DNA of 64,000 nt from Pseudomonas sp. DG56-2 (GCF_004803755.1 NZ_CP032311.1:2062501-2126500); one strand, 5' to 3'; counted from the stretch's first letter, positions 35,171 through 45,911 are shown. The notes: a model not told the origin generated them from the letters alone. A program made the numbers and translations.

Positions 35171-35740
35171 GTGCGCAAAGTGGCGATGGTAATGGCAGTT
35201 CTGGCTCTGGCCGGCTGCGAAAATGCAGTCGAAGGCGTGCACAAGCAGATTGCCGAGCAGTTGCCCAACCCCAAGACGGCCAAGTTCGGCAACGTGCGAA
35301 TCGACAAACAGGGCACCATCTGCGGTCAGGTGCGCAGTAAAGACGACGCCGGAACTTTTTTGCCCTACCGCAGCTATGTGGCTTTCAAGCAAACCGAGGG
35401 CTACGAGATCGTTCTCGCCGACAAGGGTAGCAACCTGCGCATTCGCGAAGCCTGTGGTGGCGCCGAGCTGCAGCGCAGCGCCGAAGCCGTGGCAGACAAG
35501 CCTGCGCCTGAAGGTTGGGACGTCGAAATCGTCCAGGGTGCGAACATGGGTGCCTTGAGCGACATGACTGCCCGCCTGATCGAAAAGCAGATCCCTTCGT
35601 CAGTGGTGTACCGCGACGGCAAGCCAGTGGTTTTGCTGGGTCCGTTCCCGAGCAAGGCTGAAGCCCAAGCGCGGCAGGCTGATGTAATGGCACGTCTGGG
35701 CACCGACTCGATCGTTATCCAGCACGACGCACCACGCTAG
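35171..35740 (+). CDS. Lipoprotein with SPOR-like C-terminal domain
   Basis: 189 residues from GTG 35171 (AGGAGATAAACGC before it; upstream in-frame sequence is tRNA). Lipobox VLALAGC. The N-terminal half is unassigned. The C-terminal ~75 residues (WDVEIVQGANMGALSDMTAR, VVLLGPFPSKAEAQARQADV, DSIVIQ) have a SPOR-like ordering, which would bind denuded peptidoglycan. Envelope role likely, details unknown. Confidence 0.72.
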   Translation: MRKVAMVMAVLALAGCENAVEGVHKQIAEQLPNPKTAKFGNVRIDKQGTICGQVRSKDDAGTFLPYRSYVAFKQTEGYEIVLADKGSNLRIREACGGAELQRSAEAVADKPAPEGWDVEIVQGANMGALSDMTARLIEKQIPSSVVYRDGKPVVLLGPFPSKAEAQARQADVMARLGTDSIVIQHDAPR

Positions 35741-35793
35741 CCACAGCCTTCCCGGGCCCCGTACACTCACAGCTCTACGCAAGGAGAGCTGTG

Positions 35794-35985
35794 ATGAAGG
35801 AATCGTCCCCCGCCATAACCCTGCAACCTGTCGAATCGACTGCAGGCGCCGACAAACAACCGGCGCTCACGCTTTACCTGCGCCATGACTTTGATGTCGA
35901 AGGACAATTGCTTGACTATGCTATGCATGAGGACTGGCTGAACGACGTCCACAGTAAGGCGCGCCATAAGCCGCGCGAGCATTGA
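35794..35985 (+). CDS. Small hypothetical protein (63 aa)
   Basis: 63 residues from ATG 35794 (AAGGAG seven bases upstream, preferred over GTG 35791). Acidic centre (LRHDFDVEGQLLDYAMHED), no signal or membrane segment. Just upstream of, and probably co-transcribed with, the HD-domain gene. Confidence 0.55.
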   Translation: MKESSPAITLQPVESTAGADKQPALTLYLRHDFDVEGQLLDYAMHEDWLNDVHSKARHKPREH

Positions 35986-35997
35986 GCAGGAGGGCTT

Positions 35998-36423
35998 ATG
36001 TCTACGCTGGAGCGGGCAATTGCGGTGGCAGCGAGGGCGCATGAGGGGCAGCAGGACAAAGGCGGTGCTGCCTATATTCTGCATCCGCTGCGGGTCATGT
36101 TGCAGGTCTCGACAGTCGAGCAACGCATTGTCGCGGTGCTACACGATGTGCTCGAGGATTCTTCGATGACGTTGCCGGACCTTGCTCGCGAAGGCTTTAC
36201 TCTCAAGATCCTCGCCGCGGTGCAGGCACTGAGTCGTCGAGATGAGGAAAGCTATGAGGCTTTCGTTATCCGCGTAGGCGACGACCCGTTGGCGCGCGTA
36301 GTGAAACTTGCTGATCTTGCCGACAACAGTGATCTATCACGCATTGCCTCTCCCAGCCCCGAAGACCTGGCTCGTCTGGCTCGTTACCATCAGGCCAGCG
36401 CCTATTTGCAGGCGCTGGCCTGA
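35998..36423 (+). CDS. HD-domain phosphohydrolase, RelA/SpoT hydrolase-like
   Basis: 141 residues comprising essentially only a HD domain. ARAHEGQQDKGGAAYILHPLRV (metal His region) and AVLHDVLEDSSM (the HD pair) match small alarmone-hydrolase/MESH1-like enzymes, and VVKLADLADNSDL matches the conserved KLAD-N motif. A ppGpp hydrolase or other phosphohydrolase activity is plausible. No synthetase domain. Confidence 0.78.
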   Translation: MSTLERAIAVAARAHEGQQDKGGAAYILHPLRVMLQVSTVEQRIVAVLHDVLEDSSMTLPDLAREGFTLKILAAVQALSRRDEESYEAFVIRVGDDPLARVVKLADLADNSDLSRIASPSPEDLARLARYHQASAYLQALA

Positions 36424-36426
36424 TGC

Positions 36427-37119
36427 TCAACCGCAAGCGCTGAGGTTTACCGGGCCGACGAACTCATTGCCGTGTCCCATCACGCAGGCCACTCGCTGAT
36501 TGCGCTGGCGTTCCCAGGGTTGCGGCGGGTAGGTCTTGTTCCAGGCTTCATAGAGTTGGCGGTCTTGCTTGGACAGTTTGAGGCTGTACTGCTTGCTCAT
36601 ATAAAAGTAGGTGCGCGCGATCATCCCGCGAATCGATGGCCGCGGCATGACCTTCTTGGCCTTGAAATCCACTTGGGTCAGGCATGATCCATATTGTCCG
36701 CGTTGTTCGGGCAGCCAGCCGAAGCTGAAGTTGCTGCGATCGCCGTTTACCTCACCAATACTTGGTACCAGATTGTGCAGGTCGGCCTCGGCACGCTGGA
36801 ACACTTTGTCATTGCGTGTGCAGTTTTTGCGCCCGCCACTTTGCCAACACTGGCGCTGATGACCAATCTGCCAGGCTGGAACGATATGCTCCCATTCGAT
36901 GCGCGAGGCACGATTGGCATTCTTGCGCGGTATGTACCCACACGCGGCGAGGTCAACCCTGTTGCCGTTGTATTTACAACCGCAGTAGAACTCGGTGGAC
37001 TGCGGTGCATACAAGCGCCAGGCAACTTTTTTGGCTTCGCTGAAGGTGCGGGGGGCGTCGGCGTGGGCGTAGGTGAAGCTGAACAGTAGGCAAGCGACTG
37101 CAAAAAACGAAACTCTCAT
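36427..37119 (-). CDS. endA: Endonuclease I (secreted/periplasmic DNase)
   Basis: 230 residues with a signal peptide (cleavage near THAHA-DA-like AHADA). Endonuclease I fold: FYCGCKYNGNRVDLAACGY with disulfide cysteines, catalytic EWEHIVPAW, DLHNLVPSIGEVNGDRSN, and YGSCLTQVDFKAKKVMPRP. Non-specific DNA cleavage in periplasm or medium. It starts 6 bp after the DUF1654 gene, which has a LexA box, so it is probably part of an SOS operon. Confidence 0.9.
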   Translation of the reverse strand: MRVSFFAVACLLFSFTYAHADAPRTFSEAKKVAWRLYAPQSTEFYCGCKYNGNRVDLAACGYIPRKNANRASRIEWEHIVPAWQIGHQRQCWQSGGRKNCTRNDKVFQRAEADLHNLVPSIGEVNGDRSNFSFGWLPEQRGQYGSCLTQVDFKAKKVMPRPSIRGMIARTYFYMSKQYSLKLSKQDRQLYEAWNKTYPPQPWERQRNQRVACVMGHGNEFVGPVNLSACG

Positions 37120-37125
37120 GCGGGT

Positions 37126-37365
37126 TCAATCTTCCTTTGGCACAACCCAGAAAATCTGCACGCCACCGTCATCGCGGTAGGCGAGGGTGACGTTGTCGTT
37201 CTCAGCGATTTCCTCAAGCAGGGTCGCCCAATCGTCGGGGGATTCATGCTCCAGGCGAAAGATCAGTGCGGCTCGCGCTTTCTGTGCGGTCGGTGCGTTG
37301 ATGATTTTCTGGATGCGGATGCCCAGTTGCTCGTAACTGCTGGCAGGGGCGGAAGTGGTGGCCAC
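37126..37365 (-). CDS. DUF1654 domain-containing protein
   Basis: 79 residues from GTG 37365 (AAGGAA seven bases upstream). ASSYEQLGIRIQKIINAPTA and ENDNVTLAYRDDGGVQIFW are typical of the small DUF1654 family of Pseudomonas. No characterised function is known to me. First gene of a two-gene unit with endA behind a LexA box. Confidence 0.8.
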   Translation of the reverse strand: MATTSAPASSYEQLGIRIQKIINAPTAQKARAALIFRLEHESPDDWATLLEEIAENDNVTLAYRDDGGVQIFWVVPKED

Positions 37366-37383
37366 GAAACGTTCCTTATTTAG

Positions 37384-37399
37384 CTGTATGTGCGTACAG
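37384..37399 (-). promoter_or_regulatory. LexA (SOS) box of the DUF1654-endA unit
   Basis: CTGTATGTGCGTACAG fits CTGT-N8-ACAG. It lies 19 bp upstream of the GTG start and is immediately followed by a second palindrome, TACAGTATTTTACTGTA (37395-37411). Compare the umuD box at 61256. Confidence 0.8.
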
Positions 37400-37560
37400 T
37401 ATTTTACTGTAAGCAATTTCGCAACAGCTCGTCAGTAAAAGAGCGCATGAGACCGCAAACCGCGCACTTTGCTGCGGTCTGTTTAAAGTATTTATGCATA
37501 GGGTTGGTGGGGGAGTGCTTGCCCCGTCCTACAGGAGGGGCAAGCGCTTGGAAGCGAAAC

Positions 37561-38661
<1,101 letters not shown>

Positions 38662-38898
38662 TTATGAGTGGAGTTCGCTGTGTAACTCGCAGGAGGGAGC
38701 AGAAAGCGGGCCAAGTCTGCCGTTCGTCGGATTAAGCGATCAACTAACTGATATATCTAGTTTTTTTGAAAGAAAAAGGAGTCCATGAGGGTTTTTCCTG
38801 TTCGATAAACCGAATGTTCCATTTTTGGGGGTTCGGTTTTCCGAGCATTTTGATGATAATTCTTACGGGCAACTTCCAAGGCATTGACGGTAGCGAAT

Positions 38899-38948
38899 TT
38901 GACAAAGTCTGGTTGCGTTCCCATAGTGAGTTAACGCAAACGTTTGCG
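38899..38948 (+). promoter_or_regulatory. Ribose operon promoter and RbsR operator
   Basis: TTGACA (38899-38904), 17 bp, CATAGT (38922-38927), then a 14-bp palindrome CGCAAACGTTTGCG (38935-38948), the form recognised by LacI-family regulators. The operator overlaps the presumed transcription start. Confidence 0.82.
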
Positions 38949-38984
38949 ACCCGATAAATAACTATAAGATTCGGAGTGAATTCA

Positions 38985-39941
38985 ATGAAGCTGCCGTTCG
39001 CAGGACGCCTTTTGGCGCTCGCCGTAATGTCTTCGCTGTCCCTGGCAATGCCTCTTTCCTCGGCCATGGCGCAGGAGAAGCCCAAGGTTGCGCTGGTCAT
39101 GAAGTCCCTTGCCAATGAGTTCTTCCTCACCATGGAAGACGGAGCCAAGGCCTACCAGAAGGAGCACGCCAGTGAATTTGATCTTGTGTCCAACGGCATC
39201 AAGGATGAGACCGACTCAGGCAATCAGATTCGCATTGTCGAACAGATGATCGTTTCTGGAGTCAATGCCCTGGTTATCGCACCTGCCGATTCCAAGGCGC
39301 TCGTACCTGTGGTCAAGAAAGCCATGGACGCGGGCATCACCGTGGTCAACATCGACAACCGCCTCGACCCTGAAATCCTCAAGAGCAAAAACCTCAACGT
39401 TCCTTTTGTTGGTCCTGACAACCGCAAGGGCGCACGTCTGGTGGGCGAGTACTTGGCCAAGGAAAAGCTCAAGGCTGGCGAGGAAGTGGGCATCATCGAA
39501 GGTGTCTCGACCACTACCAATGCTCAGCAGCGCACCGCTGGTTTCAAGGAGGCGATGGAGGCGGCGCAAATCAAGGTCGTTTCGGTGCAGTCGGGCGATT
39601 GGGAAATTGCCAAGGGCAATGCCGTTGCGGCCTCCATGCTAAATGCCCACCCTGAAATCAAAGCGCTGCTGGCTGGCAACGACAGCATGGCGTTAGGCGC
39701 GGTTTCGGCGGTACGGGCAGCGGGCAAGGCTGGCCAGGTGCAAGTCGTCGGCTACGACAATATCAACGCCATCAAGCCTATGCTCAAGGATGGTCGGGTG
39801 CTTGCGACCGCTGATCAGTACGCGGCCAAACAGGCAGTGTTCGGTATTGAAGCCGCGTTGAAGATGCTCAAGGGCGAAAAGCCAGAAGTAGATGCTGACA
39901 ACGTCATCCAGACCCCAGTCGAGCTGATCACCCACAAGTAG
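38985..39941 (+). CDS. rbsB: RbsB, ribose-binding periplasmic protein
   Basis: 318 residues from ATG 38985 (GGAG upstream; GTG 38976 would be closer to it). Signal peptide ending near SSAMA-QE. Periplasmic-binding fold of the sugar-type ABC systems: KVALVMKSLANEFFLTMEDG, GVNALVIAPADSKALVP and VVGYDNINAI. Delivers ribose to RbsAC. First gene of the operon, directly behind the RbsR operator. Confidence 0.94.
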   Translation: MKLPFAGRLLALAVMSSLSLAMPLSSAMAQEKPKVALVMKSLANEFFLTMEDGAKAYQKEHASEFDLVSNGIKDETDSGNQIRIVEQMIVSGVNALVIAPADSKALVPVVKKAMDAGITVVNIDNRLDPEILKSKNLNVPFVGPDNRKGARLVGEYLAKEKLKAGEEVGIIEGVSTTTNAQQRTAGFKEAMEAAQIKVVSVQSGDWEIAKGNAVAASMLNAHPEIKALLAGNDSMALGAVSAVRAAGKAGQVQVVGYDNINAIKPMLKDGRVLATADQYAAKQAVFGIEAALKMLKGEKPEVDADNVIQTPVELITHK

Positions 39942-39988
39942 TCGCACTGCAAGCGCCTGCCCGAAGGCAGGCGCCAGGAGAACAGGCA

Positions 39989-41539
39989 ATGTCAGCGACT
40001 GCGCAGGTAGTGCTTTCGGTCAGTGCAATAGGCAAAACCTACGCTCAGCCGGTGCTGGGCGATGTCAGCCTGAGCCTGCGTCGAGGTGAAGTGCTGGCCC
40101 TCACTGGCGAGAATGGCGCGGGCAAAAGTACTTTGTCGAAAATCATCGGTGGTCTGGAAACGCCCAGCACCGGGTACATGAGCTATCAAGGCCAGCCTTA
40201 TCTGCCCGGCAGTCGCGCCGCCGCCGAGCGTCTGGGCGTGCGCATGGTCATGCAGGAGCTCAATCTGCTGCCGACGCTGAGCGTGGCCGAGAACCTGTTT
40301 CTCGACAACCTGCCTAGCCGTGCCGGTTGGATCAGCCGCAAGCGCCTGCACCAAATGGCTCAGGCTGCGATGGCACAAGTCGGCTTGGATGCTATCGATC
40401 CAGATACCCCGGTTGGCGAGTTGGGTATCGGCCATCAGCAAATGGTGGAAATTGCCCGCAACCTGATCGGTGAATGCCGCGTGCTCATTTTCGATGAGCC
40501 CACCGCCATGCTCACCGCGCGCGAGGTCGAGTTGCTGTTCACTCAGATCGATCGCCTACAGCAACGGGGCGTGGCCATCGTTTACATCTCTCATCGCCTC
40601 GAAGAGCTCAAGCGAATCGCTCAGCGGATTGCCGTGCTGCGCGATGGTCGGCTGGTATGCCTCGAGCCGATGGCACGTTACAGCAGCGGCGAACTGGTCA
40701 ACCTGATGGTGGGACGTGAATTGGCCGAGCATATCGACCTGGGCCAGCGCCACATCGGTGCATCGCTGCTCAAGGTCAGCGGCCTGGGTAGAGCTGACAA
40801 AGTCCGCGACGTGTCTTTCGAGGTGCGCAGTGGCGAAATTTTTGGCATTTCAGGGCTGATCGGTGCAGGTCGTACCGAATTACTACGTTTGATCTATGGT
40901 GCCGACCGCGCCGACATTGGCACTATCGAGGTGGGCAATCCTTTGCGTGCCGTGCAAATAAGTTCGCCCGCATCGGCCGTGCGCGAAGGCATTGCCTTGA
41001 TTACCGAAGACCGTAAAGGCGAGGGGTTGCTGCTGTCGCAGTCAATCAGCAGCAATATTGCCTTGGGCAACATGCCGGCGATTTCCCGGGCGGGAATACT
41101 TGATCGCAATGCCGAGCATGACTTGGCGCAGCGTCAGATCGCCGCCATGCGCATCCGTAGCTCTGGTCCGGGACAGCTGGTGGGTGAGTTGTCGGGGGGA
41201 AACCAGCAGAAGGTGGTGATTGGTCGCTGGCTGGAACGTGATTGCTCGGTGCTGTTGTTTGACGAGCCTACCCGCGGCATCGACGTCGGTGCCAAATTCG
41301 ATATCTACGGCTTGCTGGCTGACCTGGCGCGCCAGGGTAAGGCATTGGTGGTGGTTTCCAGTGACCTGCGTGAGTTGATGCTGATCTGCGACCGTATCGG
41401 TGTGCTCAGTGCCGGACGGCTTGTCGATACCTTCGAGCGCGAAACCTGGACTCAGGATCAATTACTGGCCGCGGCCTTTGCCGGCTATCAGAAACGTGAC
41501 GCGCTGCTGCATGAGGCAGCGCCCAGGACAGACACATGA
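39989..41539 (+). CDS. rbsA: RbsA, ribose ABC transporter ATPase
   Basis: 516 residues with two ABC cassettes, as in sugar (CUT2) importers. First cassette: GENGAGKSTL near residue 40 and LIFDEPTAML near 167. Second cassette: GLIGAGRTELLR near 290, LSGGNQQKVVIGRWL near 400 and LLFDEPTRGIDVG. The second Walker A is degenerate (GAGRTE), as usual in this family. Stop overlaps rbsC by 4 bp. Confidence 0.94.
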   Translation: MSATAQVVLSVSAIGKTYAQPVLGDVSLSLRRGEVLALTGENGAGKSTLSKIIGGLETPSTGYMSYQGQPYLPGSRAAAERLGVRMVMQELNLLPTLSVAENLFLDNLPSRAGWISRKRLHQMAQAAMAQVGLDAIDPDTPVGELGIGHQQMVEIARNLIGECRVLIFDEPTAMLTAREVELLFTQIDRLQQRGVAIVYISHRLEELKRIAQRIAVLRDGRLVCLEPMARYSSGELVNLMVGRELAEHIDLGQRHIGASLLKVSGLGRADKVRDVSFEVRSGEIFGISGLIGAGRTELLRLIYGADRADIGTIEVGNPLRAVQISSPASAVREGIALITEDRKGEGLLLSQSISSNIALGNMPAISRAGILDRNAEHDLAQRQIAAMRIRSSGPGQLVGELSGGNQQKVVIGRWLERDCSVLLFDEPTRGIDVGAKFDIYGLLADLARQGKALVVVSSDLRELMLICDRIGVLSAGRLVDTFERETWTQDQLLAAAFAGYQKRDALLHEAAPRTDT

Positions 41540-42525
41540 AGACCACGCCATTGGATACCGCGCCTCCTGGCAAACGTAGCGGTAGTTATTACGGCCTGGG
41601 CACATACTTGGGGTTGGCCGGCGCGTTGCTGGCGATGATTGTGCTGTTTTCGTTCCTGAGCAGCCACTTTCTCTCCTACGCTACCTTCAGCACATTGGCC
41701 AACCAGATTCCCGATTTGATGGTGCTGGCGGTTGGCATGACCTTCGTGCTGATCATTGGCGGCATCGATCTATCGGTCGGATCGGTATTGGCCCTGGCAG
41801 CCTCGGCAGTCAGTGTCGCCATGCTGGGGTGGGGCTGGAGCGTGCTGCCGGCTGCGTTGCTGGGTATGGCCGTGGCAGCGCTGACAGGGAGTATCACCGG
41901 TTCAATTACAGTCGCCTGGCGTATTCCATCCTTTATCGTTTCCCTGGGCGTACTGGAAATGGCCAGGGGCCTGGCCTACCAATTGACCGATTCGCGTACC
42001 GCCTATATTGGCGACGCTTTCGCTTGGCTCTCCAATCCTTGGGCGTTCGGAATATCACCGTCGTTCATCATCGCCTTGCTGGTGATCGTCGTTGCCCAGC
42101 TGGTACTGACGCGCACGGTGTTCGGGCGCTACCTGATAGGCATCGGCACCAATGAAGAGGCCGTACGCCTGGCCGGCATCGACCCGCGCCCCTACAAGGT
42201 CCTGGTGTTTTCGCTGATGGGCTTGCTGGCCGGCCTTGCCGCTCTGTTCCAGATTTCCCGCCTGGAGGCCGCCGACCCCAATGCTGGCTCTGGCCTTGAG
42301 CTTCAGGTCATTGCCGCTGTGGTGATCGGCGGGACCAGTTTGATGGGCGGGCGCGGCTCAGTGATCAGCACGTTCTTTGGCGTATTGATTATCTCTGTGC
42401 TGGCCGCAGGCCTGGCCCAGATCGGCGCATCGGAGCCAACCAAACGCATTATTACCGGGGCGGTAATCGTTATCGCCGTGGTCCTCGACACCTATCGTAG
42501 CCGGCGCAGTAGCCGGCGGAACTGA
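41536..42525 (+). CDS. rbsC: RbsC, ribose ABC transporter permease
   Basis: 329 residues, about ten membrane segments. Characteristic permease blocks: FVLIIGGIDLSVGSVLALA, GRYLIGIGTNEEAVRLAGID and VIAAVVIGGTSLMGGRGSV. Forms the channel with RbsA. Starts within the end of rbsA (ATGA overlap). Confidence 0.94.
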   Translation: MKTTPLDTAPPGKRSGSYYGLGTYLGLAGALLAMIVLFSFLSSHFLSYATFSTLANQIPDLMVLAVGMTFVLIIGGIDLSVGSVLALAASAVSVAMLGWGWSVLPAALLGMAVAALTGSITGSITVAWRIPSFIVSLGVLEMARGLAYQLTDSRTAYIGDAFAWLSNPWAFGISPSFIIALLVIVVAQLVLTRTVFGRYLIGIGTNEEAVRLAGIDPRPYKVLVFSLMGLLAGLAALFQISRLEAADPNAGSGLELQVIAAVVIGGTSLMGGRGSVISTFFGVLIISVLAAGLAQIGASEPTKRIITGAVIVIAVVLDTYRSRRSSRRN

Positions 42526-42528
42526 CTC

Positions 42529-43551
42529 ATGGCAACTATCAAAGATGTCGCGGCGCTGGCGGGTATTTCCTACACCACAGTGTCCCATGTACTGAATAAA
42601 ACCCGACCGGTCAGCGAGCCTGTACGCCTCAAAGTCGAGGCGGCCATCGCTGAGCTCGACTACGTGCCCAGTGCGGTGGCTCGTTCGCTGAAGGCGCGCA
42701 GCACGGCGACGATTGGCTTGTTGGTGCCCAATAGCGTCAACCCGTATTTTGCCGAGCTTGCACGCGGTATCGAGGATGCCTGCGAGCGAAACGGCTATTG
42801 CGTGATTCTGTGCAACTCTGACGACAACCCGCAAAAACAACGCAGCTACCTGCGCGTGTTGCTGGAGAAGCGCATCGATGGCCTGATTGTGGCGTCCGTG
42901 GGCGAAGACAGCGACTTGCAAGGTAGCCTGGCCAACGTGCGCACCCCGATGGTTATCGTCGACCGCGAGCTGGAGGGGGTCGAAGCAGATCTGGTGCGTA
43001 TCGACCACGAGTTGGGTGCTTATCTGGCTACTCGCCATTTGCTGGAGCTGGGGCATCGCGACATTGCCTGTATCGGCGGCCCGGCTAGCACCAGTACGGC
43101 GCAGTTGCGTCTGGCCGGGTTTCAGCGCGCGTTGGCCGAGGCTGAAGTTAAGGTGAATGACGAGCATGTCGTCAGCAGTGATTTCACTAGCCTGGGGGGC
43201 TACGCGGCGGCTGCGCAACTGCTCGATGGGCGTCGGCCTACGGCGATTTTTGCTGGCAACGACATGATCGGCATCGGTGTGCTGCGTGCTGCAGCAGAAC
43301 GCAATATTTGCGTGCCCGGTGAGCTCTCGGTCATTGGCTTCGATGACATCCAGTTGAGTCGCTATGTCTTCCCAGCCCTCACCACGGTGGGGCAATCCAT
43401 TCGTGAACTGGGCGAGAGCGCGGCTTCACTGTTGTTGTCGCGCATTGCCCAGCCTTTGCGGGGCGAGCCGGAGCAACGCATCGTTGAGCCCAAGATCGTG
43501 TTGCGTGAGTCCACGGCACCCCGCCCAGACCTCTTCAATGATTACCGCTGA
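42529..43551 (+). CDS. rbsR: RbsR, LacI-family ribose operon repressor
   Basis: 340 residues. N-terminal LacI helix-turn-helix ATIKDVAALAGISYTTVSHV with hinge VARSLKARSTATIGLLVPNS, then a periplasmic-binding-like effector domain. Lies inside the operon it likely represses, consistent with the palindromic operator at 38935. Three bases separate it from rbsC. Confidence 0.93.
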   Translation: MATIKDVAALAGISYTTVSHVLNKTRPVSEPVRLKVEAAIAELDYVPSAVARSLKARSTATIGLLVPNSVNPYFAELARGIEDACERNGYCVILCNSDDNPQKQRSYLRVLLEKRIDGLIVASVGEDSDLQGSLANVRTPMVIVDRELEGVEADLVRIDHELGAYLATRHLLELGHRDIACIGGPASTSTAQLRLAGFQRALAEAEVKVNDEHVVSSDFTSLGGYAAAAQLLDGRRPTAIFAGNDMIGIGVLRAAAERNICVPGELSVIGFDDIQLSRYVFPALTTVGQSIRELGESAASLLLSRIAQPLRGEPEQRIVEPKIVLRESTAPRPDLFNDYR

Positions 43552-43564
43552 GATCGGAGCGCCT

Positions 43565-44473
43565 ATGCACGCCAATGTGGTGGTGGTTGGAAGTCTCAAT
43601 ATGGACCTGGTGGCCCGCGCCGAGCGGTTGCCACGCGCTGGCGAAACTCTGGCGGGTGAATCCTTTGCTACCGTGCCGGGTGGCAAGGGCGCCAATCAGG
43701 CGGTGGCGGCCGCTCGACTGGGTGCTTCGGTTGCGATGATCGGCAATGTTGGTGACGACGCCTATGGCCAGCAACTGCGCCAGGCCCTGCTCGATGAGCA
43801 GGTCGATTGTCGCGCAGTGGCGGTGTGCTCCGGTGTTTCCAGCGGGCTGGCATTGATTGTGGTGGATGCCAGTAGCCAGAACGCCATCGTTATCATCCCG
43901 GGGGGCAATGGTAAGTTGCAGCCACAATCGGTGCAGGCTTTCGATGACTTGCTGCTGGATGCCGAAGTCATCATCTGCCAACTGGAAGTGCCCTCGCAAA
44001 CAGTGGCCTACACCCTTGAGCGTGGCCGTGAACTGGGTAAAACAGTGATTCTCAACCCCGCGCCGTGCACTGGTCCCTTACCGCCGAGTTGGTACGCTTC
44101 AATCGATTACCTGATTCCCAATGAAAGCGAAGCGCAGGCGCTGACCGGCCTGCCGGTAACCGATCTGGCCAGCGCGGAATTTGCGGCCAGTCACCTGCGC
44201 AAACGTGGGGTAAAAAACGTGATCATCACGCTGGGTGCCCAAGGGGCGTTGTTCGCCAGTGCCCAAGGGGTGCAGCACTTTGCAGCGCCGACAGTGCAAC
44301 CAGTGGATACCACGGCGGCTGGTGACACTTTTGTGGGTGGTTTCGCCGCTGCACTAGCGCGTGGAGTGGAGGAGGATGAGGCGATTGCGTTTGGTCAGCG
44401 TGCCGCAGCCCTGTCGGTAACCCGTGCCGGCGCCCAGCCTTCAATTCCTTATCTGGGCGAGGTGCAGCCATGA
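43565..44473 (+). CDS. rbsK: RbsK, ribokinase
   Basis: 302 residues from ATG 43565. PfkB-family motifs: [20 protein letters not shown] at the N-terminus, [18 protein letters not shown] near 38, and the C-terminal [20 protein letters not shown] with the catalytic Asp. Phosphorylates D-ribose to ribose 5-phosphate. Overlaps rbsD by 4 bp (ATGA). Confidence 0.94.
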   Translation: MHANVVVVGSLNMDLVARAERLPRAGETLAGESFATVPGGKGANQAVAAARLGASVAMIGNVGDDAYGQQLRQALLDEQVDCRAVAVCSGVSSGLALIVVDASSQNAIVIIPGGNGKLQPQSVQAFDDLLLDAEVIICQLEVPSQTVAYTLERGRELGKTVILNPAPCTGPLPPSWYASIDYLIPNESEAQALTGLPVTDLASAEFAASHLRKRGVKNVIITLGAQGALFASAQGVQHFAAPTVQPVDTTAAGDTFVGGFAAALARGVEEDEAIAFGQRAAALSVTRAGAQPSIPYLGEVQP

Positions 44474-44874
44474 AAAAGACGCCGCTGCTCAACATTGCTT
44501 TGTCGCGGCTCATCGCCTCGCTGGGGCACGGCGATATTCTGGTCATTGGTGATGCCGGTTTGCCAGTGCCACCCGGTGTCGAGCTGATCGATCTTGCGTT
44601 GACCCCAGGCACTCCAGATTTTGCCAGTGTCCTGCGTGCGGTATTGTGCGAGATGCAGGTGGAGAGCCATGTGCTCGCCGATGAAATGTTCGCAGCCAAT
44701 CCACCTGCCTTGATCACCGTTGAGCAATGTCATGCCCGTGCTCAGCTCGGTGCGAGAACTCGACTCAGTCATGCCGAGTTCAAGCAGCTTTGCTGCGGCG
44801 CTCGCGCAATGGTGCGTAGCGGGGAGTGCCAGCCCTATAGCAATATCGCTTTGATTGCCGGCGTCACATTTTAA
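44470..44874 (+). CDS. rbsD: RbsD, D-ribose pyranase
   Basis: 134 residues. Family block [20 protein letters not shown] near residue 13 with the catalytic His, and the end [14 protein letters not shown]. Interconverts pyranose and furanose ribose to feed RbsK. Confidence 0.92.
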   Translation: MKKTPLLNIALSRLIASLGHGDILVIGDAGLPVPPGVELIDLALTPGTPDFASVLRAVLCEMQVESHVLADEMFAANPPALITVEQCHARAQLGARTRLSHAEFKQLCCGARAMVRSGECQPYSNIALIAGVTF

Positions 44875-44936
44875 CGCTTAATGAATTCGTTGACTTGCTT
44901 CACGCCGCTAGACGTTAACCACAAGGAGTTCTATTG

Positions 44937-45911
44937 ATGTCCATTTTGTCGGAAGGTGCAGGGCACACTGCGCCCATCGATTTGATCATCGATACCGACC
45001 CGGGTGCTGACGATGTGGTGGCCTTGCTGTTGGCCATGGCTTCACCTGAAGAACTGAACATTCACGCTATAACGACGGTTGCTGGCAACGTGCGCCTGGA
45101 AAAGACCTCGCGCAATGCAAGGTTGGCCAGGGAGTGGGGAGGGCGAGAGGACATTGCCATTTACGCAGGTGCGACCAGGCCATTGCTTCGCACGCCGATC
45201 TACGCCGCTGATATCCATGGCGAGGAGGGTTTGCCGGGTGTTGCCGTGCATGAGCCCACTCAAGGCTTGGCCACAGGCAGTGCAATTGAATACTTGGTCC
45301 AGACGTTGAGTAACGCCGAACCCCACAGCATGACCGTGGCTATGCTCGGCCCGCAAACCAATCTGGCGCTGGCCCTGATCCAGGCCCCGGAGATAGTCCA
45401 AGGCATCAAGGAAGTGATTGTAATGGGAGGGGCCCATTTCAATGGTGGCAACATCACGCCTGTGGCTGAATTCAATCTGTTTGCCGATCCGGAGGCCGCT
45501 GAAGTGGTGCTGAGCAGCGGGGTCAAGTTGACCTATCTGCCACTGGATGTGACCCATAGGGTGCTGACCAGTGATGCACGGCTCAAACAGTTGGCGGCGG
45601 TCGACAATCAGGCCGGCAAGCGGGTAGTGGGCATTCTTGATGCCTACGTCAGGGCCGATATGCAGCGCTACGGCGTTGAGGGTGGCCCCGTGCACGACGC
45701 CAGCGTGATCGCCTACCTGATCAAACCGGCGTTGTTCAGCGGGCGACGGATTTACATGCAGGTGGACAGCCGCGAAGGCATGACCTATGGCCAGACAATT
45801 GCAGACTGGCACGGCGTCCTTGCGCAGCCGGCCAATGTCATGTGGATCGACAGTGCAGATGCTCAGGGCTTTTTTGATCTGCTCAGTACACGGCTTGCAC
45901 GTCTGGAGTAG
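44937..45911 (+). CDS. Inosine-uridine preferring nucleoside hydrolase
   Basis: 324 residues from ATG 44937 (AAGGAG upstream). Ca-binding signature DTDPGADDVVALLLAMAS near residue 19. Other conserved parts: TTVAGNVRLEKTSRNA, GPQTNLALAL, VIVMGGAHFNGGNITPVAEFN (catalytic block), and HDASVIAYL with the active-site His. Splits ribonucleosides to base and ribose, matching its position at the end of the ribose operon. Confidence 0.92.
   Translation: MSILSEGAGHTAPIDLIIDTDPGADDVVALLLAMASPEELNIHAITTVAGNVRLEKTSRNARLAREWGGREDIAIYAGATRPLLRTPIYAADIHGEEGLPGVAVHEPTQGLATGSAIEYLVQTLSNAEPHSMTVAMLGPQTNLALALIQAPEIVQGIKEVIVMGGAHFNGGNITPVAEFNLFADPEAAEVVLSSGVKLTYLPLDVTHRVLTSDARLKQLAAVDNQAGKRVVGILDAYVRADMQRYGVEGGPVHDASVIAYLIKPALFSGRRIYMQVDSREGMTYGQTIADWHGVLAQPANVMWIDSADAQGFFDLLSTRLARLE

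Noticed and set aside
37450..37551. Hairpins (TGCGGTCT-type and GCTTGCCCC/GGGGCAAGC) between the LexA box and ansB as terminators
   Set aside because: The inverted repeats are real, but neither has a convincing T-run in the needed direction.
42358..43395. 345-codon minus-strand ORF opposite rbsC/rbsR
   Set aside because: Shadow frame; the sense genes have all family motifs.
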